The notes under the pieces were generated by a model that worked only from the letters and a program-made list of their open reading frames with translations, had not been told where the DNA came from and ran no database searches. DNA of 6,182 nt, taken from positions 1 through 6,182 of the forward strand of contig JAGLFC010000182.1 in the NCBI GenBank assembly GCA_023144715.1, written 5' to 3'. This DNA is from Gammaproteobacteria bacterium. GTDB lineage: Bacteria; Pseudomonadota; Gammaproteobacteria; GRL18. The position numbers and the translations under genes were made by a program. Positions 1 through 5,421 of this stretch are shown piece after piece; within the stretch, counting starts at the first letter, position 1, and each line of letters begins with the position of its first letter.

Positions 1-102
1 TCATTCTCAGGCTCTATATGATGAGAATTATTATCACTTTCATCAAAATCATCAATCAGATCAATATCATTTTCAGGCTCTATATGATGAGGTTTATTAT
101 CA
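1..102 (-). repeat. 66-bp tandem repeat inside the zinc-ribbon gene (22-residue period)
   Basis: Positions 1-36 and 67-102 are the same sequence at 33 of 36 bases (differences at 6, 26 and 27), offset by 66 bases. On the minus strand this encodes HHIEPEN at residues 135-141 and again at 157-163, separated by an Asp-rich stretch (DIDLIDDFDES). The period is a multiple of three, so copies can be gained or lost without breaking the frame. The second copy touches the window edge, so the total number of copies is unknown. Confidence 0.85.
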
Positions 103-491
103 ATGTTGTGATTCGGTGTATTACTTTGTTGAGAGGGTTTAGTGTTTTTACGACGGGTACTTTTTTCTATAGAGGATGCAGATGTTTGATTAGCACGTTT
201 TAATTCTTGTGTTGCTGCCGATAATGACGCTGTAATTTGCCCCATTTTTTCTTTAATATTAATAATATTTTTATGAGGAATATCTAAATCTTCGTGGGAA
301 TTAACTGTTTTCGTATCAATACTTTTGGTTGCAATGTTTTGTTCTTGTTCAATTTGCTCTTTTTCATAAAGATTATCTAAAGCATTAAAAATAGTATTGC
401 ATTTTCCACATCGTACTTTACCCTGTGCAATATCAATATATTCCTGAGTAATTTCAAAATGTGTATCACAACTTGGGCAATGGGTAAACAT
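1..491 (-). CDS. MJ0042-type zinc-ribbon protein, DUF3426-like, N-terminal part (C-terminus outside window)
   Basis: The frame runs minus from an ATG at 491-489 to the left edge without a stop, giving 163 complete codons. The protein opens MFTHCPSCDTHFEI and has two CxxC pairs, Cys5/Cys8 and Cys28/Cys31 (CGKC), which is the zinc-ribbon signature found at the N-terminus of DUF3426 proteins. A hydrophilic, charged linker follows and ends in a repeated HHIEPEN segment. In this family the linker leads to a membrane helix and the DUF3426 domain, which would lie beyond the edge. The ATG is supported by an AAGGA 11 bases upstream. Family members usually sit downstream of prmA in Gammaproteobacteria, and here the gene has the same orientation as prmA but is separated from it by three opposite genes. 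The cellular function of the family is not established. The gene call is firm; the missing C-terminal domain is inferred. Confidence 0.88.
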   Translation of the reverse strand, partial: MFTHCPSCDTHFEITQEYIDIAQGKVRCGKCNTIFNALDNLYEKEQIEQEQNIATKSIDTKTVNSHEDLDIPHKNIINIKEKMGQITASLSAATQELKRANQTSASSIEKSTRRKNTKPSQQSNTPNHNIDNKPHHIEPENDIDLIDDFDESDNNSHHIEPEN

Positions 492-502
492 TGTTACAAA
501 AT

Positions 503-507
503 TCCTT
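503..507 (-). promoter_or_regulatory. Ribosome binding site of the zinc-ribbon gene
   Basis: AAGGA on the minus strand lies 11 bases before the ATG at 491. It decides the start of a gene whose stop is outside the window. Confidence 0.6.
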
Positions 508-527
508 GGTTAATCGACTATTATTAC

Positions 528-536
528 ATTGTATCA
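528..536 (-). promoter_or_regulatory. Possible extended -10 promoter for the zinc-ribbon gene
   Basis: On the minus strand the sequence is TGATACAAT, a TGn extended -10 element followed by a one-mismatch TATAAT hexamer. It would start transcription about 30 bases before the ATG. No convincing -35 box is seen upstream, which fits the extended -10 class. Such a promoter would be needed here because the gene can no longer be transcribed from prmA. AT-rich DNA produces such matches by chance, so confidence is low. Confidence 0.3.
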
Positions 537-634
537 GACAATACTAAAAATTATGAGATGAAATAAAAGAACATGACATAAAAAAATGAATAATATGTTT
601 ATTCAATAAATTTTTTTAAAAACTAGTAGTTTTA

Positions 635-695
635 CGTTAATATTGAGTATATTATAGTTTTTTTTATAACGTAAATATATTATATCAATATTACG
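635..695. repeat. Imperfect inverted repeat upstream of the peroxidase operon
   Basis: TAATATTGA (638-646) is the exact reverse complement of TCAATATTA (685-693). Pairing continues inward (648-651 with 681-684, then 653-656 with 676-679) with one bulge at 647 and one mismatch at 652/680. Outward, C635-G636 pairs with C694-G695 around a bulged T637. This gives about 19 pairs around a 19-base loop. A second perfect 9-base arm pair, TTTACGTTA (631-639) and TAACGTAAA (667-675), overlaps it. Both structures surround the candidate promoter, so a regulator-binding site is possible. The AT-richness raises the chance level. Confidence 0.5.
643..670 (+). promoter_or_regulatory. Candidate sigma-70 promoter of the peroxidase-kinase-regulator operon
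   Basis: TTGAGT (643-648) and TATAAC (665-670) are spaced by 16 bases, with two and one mismatches to the -35 and -10 consensus. Transcription would begin near 677, about 47 bases before the ATG at 724. The -35 lies in the left arm of the inverted repeat and the -10 in its loop, so a protein bound there could block the promoter. No FNR-type TTGAT-N4-ATCAA site was seen. Confidence 0.4.
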
Positions 696-712
696 ACCCA
701 CCTGAAGATGAA

Positions 713-718
713 AAAGAG
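713..718 (+). promoter_or_regulatory. Ribosome binding site of the cytochrome c peroxidase gene
   Basis: AAAGAG ends 5 bases before the ATG at 724. The next in-frame ATG at 745 has no purine-rich sequence before it, so 724 is preferred. Confidence 0.5.
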
Positions 719-723
719 TTTGT

Positions 724-1692
724 ATGTTATTAAAATGCCCTATTATGTTGATTCATAATTTTATTGTACTGATTATATTTATTTTTTTAGCATTACCTAT
801 TACAACAGTTGCAGAACCGATTAAAGTATTAACTCAGCCAAAAAACTTAGATAAAGAAAAAGTAGCATTAGGACGTTTATTATTTTTTGACAAACGTTTA
901 TCAAAAGATAATAGCGTTTCTTGTGAAACCTGTCATTTATTAAAAGAAGGTGGTGATGATAATATCAAAATATCAATTGGTATTAATGGTCGTAAAGGTA
1001 TTATTAATGCACCAACGGTTTATAATAGTGGTTTGAATTTTCGTCAATTTTGGGATGGTAGAGCACCAACATTAGAAATTCAAGCACTTGGTCCTGTACA
1101 AAATCCAGTAGAAATGGGTGCATTTTGGCCTGATGTTATTGCTAAATTACAAGCCGATCATGTTTTTTCTCAACGTTTTATTCAATCATACCCATTGGGT
1201 ATCAATAGACAAAATGTGACGCATGCAATTGCAGAATTTGAACGTTCTTTAGTTACAACAGATGCCCCTTTTGATCGATATTTGAACGGTGATGCCTCTG
1301 CTATTAGCGAGGATGCAAAAGAAGGTTATCAATTATTTAAAAAATATGGTTGTGTTTCATGTCATCAAGGGGCCGCAGTGGGAGGGAATATGTATCAGGT
1401 TTTTGGCGTAGTGAATAGTTATTTTAAGAAAAGAGGTAATATTACAGAAGCAGATTATGGTCGCTTTGGTTTAACGGCTAATCGTATGGATATGCACAGT
1501 TTTAAAGTACCGAGTCTTCGTATGGTGGCACATACTTCACCTTATTTTCATGATGGTTCAGTAAAAACATTACGAGAGGCAGTAGATGTTATGTTTGAAT
1601 TTCAACTTGGCAGAGAAGCACCTGATCAAGATAAAGATAAAATTGTGAGTTTTCTTAAAACGCTTGCGGGAAAACATAAGGAATTTCAATAA
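724..1692 (+). CDS. Periplasmic di-heme cytochrome c peroxidase (MauG/bCCP superfamily)
   Basis: The 322-residue product should reduce H2O2 to water in the periplasm using electrons from small c-type cytochromes. Residues 1-30 are a Sec signal peptide with a long hydrophobic core, probably cut after VA at 29-30. Two heme sites are visible: CETCH (67-71, peroxidatic domain) and CVSCH (210-214, electron-transfer domain). Other family hallmarks are NAPTV (95-99), FWDGR (109-113, inter-heme Trp110), NPVEMG (127-132, catalytic-loop Glu130) and SPYFHDG (272-278). Met290 matches the distal Met ligand of the electron-transfer heme. Matched from memory to the Pseudomonas aeruginosa enzyme, Trp94 and Glu114 fit Trp110 and Glu130 without gaps, but distal His71 falls on Ile87. 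The retained Met ligand argues against MauG itself, where this ligand is a Tyr. The length is normal for the family. The stop overlaps the start of the kinase gene in TAATG. The family assignment is firm; true substrate and partner are inferred. Confidence 0.93.
   Translation: MLLKCPIMLIHNFIVLIIFIFLALPITTVAEPIKVLTQPKNLDKEKVALGRLLFFDKRLSKDNSVSCETCHLLKEGGDDNIKISIGINGRKGIINAPTVYNSGLNFRQFWDGRAPTLEIQALGPVQNPVEMGAFWPDVIAKLQADHVFSQRFIQSYPLGINRQNVTHAIAEFERSLVTTDAPFDRYLNGDASAISEDAKEGYQLFKKYGCVSCHQGAAVGGNMYQVFGVVNSYFKKRGNITEADYGRFGLTANRMDMHSFKVPSLRMVAHTSPYFHDGSVKTLREAVDVMFEFQLGREAPDQDKDKIVSFLKTLAGKHKEFQ
1678..1682 (+). promoter_or_regulatory. Ribosome binding site of the histidine kinase gene
   Basis: AAGGA inside the last codons of the peroxidase gene lies 9 bases before the kinase ATG at 1692. 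It supports the start at 1692 over the Met at 1704 and points to translational coupling. Confidence 0.7.
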
Positions 1693-3539
1693 TGCAAAAA
1701 TCTATGATACGTTATTTATTAATGGGCTCAATTGCCCTAATAATCGTCTTATTTTTACTCTTTATTTTTTTTATGACGAAATTAACACCTTTATCTCACG
1801 ATTCAAACGAGGCTTATTATCAACCTAAGATTTTTAATGAAGAACATCCTGTCTCTATGGTTTATGAATTACAATCATTGAGCTTGGCATCAAGTTTAGC
1901 GGCTTTAAGTACCACCACAAAGTTAAATTCTGATTTTGATAAAGTGACTAATTTTTTACCTAAAATGAATACTTTGCGAACCAATTTACAAAAAAGTGAA
2001 CTTAACTCTCTCTCAGCACCTAAAGAACTTAAATTTGCATTGGGACGTTTAATTAATTTAACTCGAGCCAATGAGGAAGCGATTGAACAATTTAAGACTA
2101 ACTATGCTGCTATAAGAAATTCACAACGTTATTTACCGATTTCTTATGATACTTTATTATTATTAAGTAAAAGGCAAGCGGATAAAGCAGAGGATAATAT
2201 AAATAAAAGTGGCTTACTGAAAAAAATTAAACAACTGAATATACAGCTTAATATGTTTTTGCGTAACCCATCAACTATCGCCAAAGAAGAATTAAGTAAA
2301 GAATTATTAACACTTGAAGAACGTGCGATGAGCTTACCACAAAAAATAAGCAATGCTTTGCTCAATTATACAAGTCATGCCTTTGTACTTGTGAACCGTA
2401 AACTGCCTATGATGGATATTTTAGATCGTATTGCCAATGATGATCTTCAAGCAGTCGATAATGAAATTGTTAATTTTTATCAACAGATGTTGACAAAAAG
2501 CCAGCTGGAAAGACAAAATAAACAACAAGTATTAGAAGAAAGCTATAGCCTATACCGTATTATTGCTATTGTTTTAGGGACTTTGCTAGCCTTATTAGGT
2601 ATTGCGGCATGTCTATTGTTTTTAAAAGAATACAATGTATCTGATCAACAATTACGTTTAATGAGCAAACAAAAAGATTTAGAATTTAATAAACAATTAC
2701 AATTACAAGAAAAATCACATGTTAGTACCTCAACAGAAGCTAATAACTCTTATGTTTCTCGTATGGTGGCCTCTTTAACACATGAACTGAACACACCTTT
2801 AGGGTATTTATCCAGTAATATGGATATTTTAAAATCTTCGAGTAAAGTTATTAAAGATATTCTCGACGAAACAGAACACTGCAAAAAAGATCTATTAAAC
2901 GAATCTAAACAAGAAAAAATAGTCATGAAATTTTCTAATAGTATTGATACTTTAAAAGAAGGTTCTTTACTGGATGAATTACCAGAAATTATTGCTGATA
3001 TGAATACAGGTATTGAGCAAATACAACATCTGATTGGCGATTTGAATATGTTTAGTGGGACAGATAGAGCTAAAAAAGAATGGTTTAATCTTAATGAATG
3101 TATTATTGATGTGTTAAAATTATCCTCAGTGACTATTGGTCGGCATATTAAAGTATTGAAAAAATTTGGAGAGCTTCCAGATTTCTATGGTTCACGTGGT
3201 AAAATTACACAAATTTTTACTAATCTGGTAGTTAACTCAGTACACGCTATTGAAGAAGGAAAGCCCAGCCAAGGGGTTATAAAAATTGTTACTGTGAGTA
3301 AGCCTAATATTATTTTAGTGGAATTTTTAGATAACGGTATTGGTATTGACTCAGAAAATGCTAAAAAAGTTTTTGAACCCTTTTTTACGACAAAAGAACC
3401 TTCAAAAGGAACAGGACTTGGTTTGGCAATTGTGTCACAAATAGTACAAGATCATAAAGGAAAAATAGCAGTGAATTCAAAATTGGGACAAGGAACATCG
3501 CTCAAAATTGCTTTTCCTGTTCAGAATAAAAAAGTGTAA
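1692..3539 (+). CDS. Membrane sensor histidine kinase with helical periplasmic sensor (DAHL-like)
   Basis: This 615-residue protein is a two-component sensor. A membrane helix at about 8-28 and a second at about 288-311 bracket a periplasmic domain of about 255 residues that looks all-helical. The segment around FKTNYAAIRNSQRYLP (134-149) resembles DAHL (double all-alpha-helical ligand-binding) domains; this is recalled, not searched. A charged, Gln-rich coiled-coil linker (about 315-345) leads to the kinase core. The H-box SLTHELNTPLGYL has His364 as phospho-acceptor. The N-box is TNLVVNSVHAI (Asn511, Asn515), the G1 box DNGIGI (547-552), the F-box FEPFFTTK (561-568) and the G2 box GTGLGLAI (573-580). 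All catalytic motifs are intact and there is no PAS, HAMP or attached receiver domain. The HisKA segment is long, about 90 residues from His364 to FSG, as in kinases with the THELNTPLG type of H-box. The gene starts on the last base of the peroxidase gene and is followed 17 bases later by a response regulator, its likely partner. The ligand is unknown. Confidence 0.95.
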   Translation: MQKSMIRYLLMGSIALIIVLFLLFIFFMTKLTPLSHDSNEAYYQPKIFNEEHPVSMVYELQSLSLASSLAALSTTTKLNSDFDKVTNFLPKMNTLRTNLQKSELNSLSAPKELKFALGRLINLTRANEEAIEQFKTNYAAIRNSQRYLPISYDTLLLLSKRQADKAEDNINKSGLLKKIKQLNIQLNMFLRNPSTIAKEELSKELLTLEERAMSLPQKISNALLNYTSHAFVLVNRKLPMMDILDRIANDDLQAVDNEIVNFYQQMLTKSQLERQNKQQVLEESYSLYRIIAIVLGTLLALLGIAACLLFLKEYNVSDQQLRLMSKQKDLEFNKQLQLQEKSHVSTSTEANNSYVSRMVASLTHELNTPLGYLSSNMDILKSSSKVIKDILDETEHCKKDLLNESKQEKIVMKFSNSIDTLKEGSLLDELPEIIADMNTGIEQIQHLIGDLNMFSGTDRAKKEWFNLNECIIDVLKLSSVTIGRHIKVLKKFGELPDFYGSRGKITQIFTNLVVNSVHAIEEGKPSQGVIKIVTVSKPNIILVEFLDNGIGIDSENAKKVFEPFFTTKEPSKGTGLGLAIVSQIVQDHKGKIAVNSKLGQGTSLKIAFPVQNKKV

Positions 3540-3544
3540 ATATA

Positions 3545-3549
3545 AAGAG
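3545..3549 (+). promoter_or_regulatory. Ribosome binding site of the response regulator gene
   Basis: AAGAG lies in the 17-base gap after the kinase stop, 7 bases before the ATG at 3557, and supports that start. Confidence 0.5.
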
Positions 3550-3556
3550 TTATTTC

Positions 3557-4498
3557 ATGGAAGCATTAAAGAACACTCAAAAAAAACCCGTTGTATTAGC
3601 GGTAGATGATGAACGACTAGTGCTTTCTGCTCTACGTCGACTTCTTAAACCTTATTATAATATATTGACAACGGATAATGGAGAGGAAGCCCTTAACTTA
3701 TTACGCAAAATACATGTTGATGTTATTATTTCTGATCAACGTATGCCTAATATGATGGGAACTGAATTACTGGCGAAAGCCAAAACAATTTCGCCTTTTA
3801 GCATTCGTCTTCTACTGACGGGTTATTCAGATTCTGATGCGATTGAAGGTGCTATCAATGATGCTGAAATTTTTCGCTTTATTAGTAAGCCATGGAAAAA
3901 TCAAGAGGTTTTAGATTTATTAAAAAAAACCACTCGAATAGCACAAAATAATTATCAACGCCATACTACTAGGCAGTTACCTACAAAAGAAGAGGTCGAA
4001 CAAGTAAAAGCACAATCAAAATGCTTAATTCTTGATGATTCTCAGAAGGTTTATCCTCTTGTAAAACAACTTGTAGGGAAACATATTACAATTAATCATG
4101 TCTCTGATACGAGTAAAGCTATTGATTATCTAGCAAAAACACGTTGTTCTGTGATGGTCGTTGCTCTATCAAAACACTATAGTGATAATGAGTTAGGCTT
4201 AACAAAAGTATTAAAAAAATCATTACCCACTTTGATGATTATTGTTATTGCTAAAAGCAGTGATTCTAGTCAAATGATTAATTTGATCAATGAAGGACAA
4301 ATTTATCGTTATATTACCCGTCCATTACGATTAGCTTCTTTAAAAATGTATTTGTTATCAGCCATTCGTTATCATACAATATTAAAAAAAAATCCGCATT
4401 TAATAAGACAGCATGAAGTTGAAACTATAAAGCATAATGAACAAAGAAAATTTGCCGAACGTGCTTATGCTACCTTAAAAAAAATATTTAGATTTTAA
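3557..4498 (+). CDS. Response regulator: receiver plus degenerate second receiver, no known output domain
   Basis: The protein is 313 residues and soluble, with no signal peptide or membrane helix. Residues 11-130 form a complete receiver: acidic pair Asp17/Asp18, phospho-acceptor Asp60 in ISDQRMP, Thr88 in LLLTGYSD and Lys111 in FRFISKPW. This type of receiver (DQRMP, KPW) is often found next to HD-GYP or kinase modules. Residues 155-275 repeat the same fold outline: LILDDS (157-162), then VVALS, where Ala203 occupies the acceptor position, Ala232 replaces the Thr, and Arg255 replaces the Lys in YRYITRPL. This second domain should not be phosphorylated. A basic helical tail (about 280-313) ends the protein. 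No DNA-binding, HD-GYP, GGDEF or EAL motif is present, so the output is probably a protein contact. Its position right after the kinase marks it as that kinase's likely partner. The receiver call is firm; the pseudo-receiver call is from motif alignment by eye. Confidence 0.92.
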   Translation: MEALKNTQKKPVVLAVDDERLVLSALRRLLKPYYNILTTDNGEEALNLLRKIHVDVIISDQRMPNMMGTELLAKAKTISPFSIRLLLTGYSDSDAIEGAINDAEIFRFISKPWKNQEVLDLLKKTTRIAQNNYQRHTTRQLPTKEEVEQVKAQSKCLILDDSQKVYPLVKQLVGKHITINHVSDTSKAIDYLAKTRCSVMVVALSKHYSDNELGLTKVLKKSLPTLMIIVIAKSSDSSQMINLINEGQIYRYITRPLRLASLKMYLLSAIRYHTILKKNPHLIRQHEVETIKHNEQRKFAERAYATLKKIFRF

Positions 4499-4530
4499 GC
4501 CTATTGTTTATATCAGATAGATAACGATTG

Positions 4531-5415
4531 TTATTGCTTTGTGCCCACAATACGAATCCATTCACCTTCCTGTGTCACCTCATCAATAGTAAACCACTTT
4601 TTATAGGCATTAGAGACTTTTTCTGCTTGTTCTTCTAAAATACCGGATAAAAGAATATGACCACCTGAACTGACGTGTGCTGAAAGTATAGGAGCAAGTT
4701 CAATTAATGGTGCGGCTAATATATTGGCAATTAATAGAGGACACTGTAATTGAGTCTGTTGTTGTTTAAAACTATTTACAGAAAAAGTTTCTAGCTTATC
4801 GCTGACGTTATTTTTTTCAGCATTAGCAAGGGTGGCTATCAATGCTTGAGGATCAAGATCAACAGCATATACTTTATGAGCATTGAGCAGGCTCGCAGCA
4901 ATCCCTAAAACACCTGAACCACACCCATAATCAATGACATCAATTGGTTCATAAAAATGATTATCTAGCCATTTAAGGCATAATGATGTAGTAGGATGAG
5001 TGCCTGTACCAAAAGCAAGTCCAGGATCCAGCATAATATTAACCGCACTGGTATCAGGTGGTGTATGCCAACTAGGACAGATCCAGACTCTTTGACCAAA
5101 CTGCATGGGTTTGAAATCATCCATCCAAGCACGAATCCAGTCTTTATCTTCTAATGGATTTAAGGTATAAAAGGGGAGTATACCTGTATTTTCTTTGATT
5201 AAATTAAGCACGGTATCAATATTAATATCAGCGTCAAACAAGCCTGTAATCAGCAATTCTTTCCATAAAGGTGTACTGCCTATTGGTGGCTCAAAAATAG
5301 GATCATCAAAGGCATCTTGAAGCGTGACAGCCACTGCACCTGCTTGAGTGAGTAACTCAGATAATTGGTCGCTATTGCTTTTTGTTGCTTCAAGAGTCAG
5401 TTGTAACCAAGCCAT
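4531..5415 (-). CDS. prmA: Ribosomal protein L11 methyltransferase PrmA
   Basis: This cytoplasmic SAM-dependent enzyme trimethylates amino groups of ribosomal protein L11 (in E. coli the N-terminal amine and two lysines). The product is 294 residues, against 293 in E. coli, so it is full length. The N-terminal substrate-recognition domain (about 1-95) opens MAWLQLTL. The catalytic domain shows the PrmA hallmark DPGLAFGTGTHPTT (130-143), the SAM-binding loop DYGCGSGVLGIAA (162-174), the acidic ribose-binding strand AVDLDPQAL (184-192) and NILAAPL (231-237). The start ATG lies 6 bases after the accC stop with only a weak AGG about 13 bases upstream, so translation is probably coupled to accC. 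The E. coli protein is dispensable for growth. Its 3' end converges on the response regulator gene, 32 bases away. Confidence 0.97.
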   Translation of the reverse strand: MAWLQLTLEATKSNSDQLSELLTQAGAVAVTLQDAFDDPIFEPPIGSTPLWKELLITGLFDADINIDTVLNLIKENTGILPFYTLNPLEDKDWIRAWMDDFKPMQFGQRVWICPSWHTPPDTSAVNIMLDPGLAFGTGTHPTTSLCLKWLDNHFYEPIDVIDYGCGSGVLGIAASLLNAHKVYAVDLDPQALIATLANAEKNNVSDKLETFSVNSFKQQQTQLQCPLLIANILAAPLIELAPILSAHVSSGGHILLSGILEEQAEKVSNAYKKWFTIDEVTQEGEWIRIVGTKQ

Positions 5416-5421
5416 GATGAG

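Larger units (their letters stand above)
492..723. other. Divergent intergenic region
   Basis: This 232-base region, extremely AT-rich by eye, separates the minus zinc-ribbon gene from the plus peroxidase gene. It holds candidate promoters on both strands and two overlapping inverted repeats near the peroxidase. I see no small ORF with a convincing start, no RNA gene and no insertion-sequence end in it. Confidence 0.7.

Noticed and set aside
18..203. Plus-strand open frame of 61 codons at the left edge
   Set aside because: It lies antisense to the zinc-ribbon gene, has repetitive Ile/Arg-rich content caused by the repeat there, and has no ribosome site or recognisable motif.
724..1692. Annotation of the di-heme protein as MauG (amine dehydrogenase maturation)
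   Set aside because: The distal Met of the second heme (Met290) is kept, whereas MauG has Tyr there, and no methylamine dehydrogenase genes are nearby.
1862..2365. Two minus-strand open frames of 69 and 73 codons inside the kinase gene
   Set aside because: They are shadows of the well-supported kinase frame; their content only mirrors its codon use.
532..4517. TATCAGA at 532-538 and 4511-4517 as a target-site duplication flanking the three-gene unit
   Set aside because: Seven bases in AT-rich DNA is expected by chance, the flanking bases differ, and there are no terminal inverted repeats or mobility genes.
4521..4534. ATAAC-GATT-GTTAT as an intrinsic terminator
   Set aside because: The stem is only five pairs, mostly AT, and no T-run follows on either strand.
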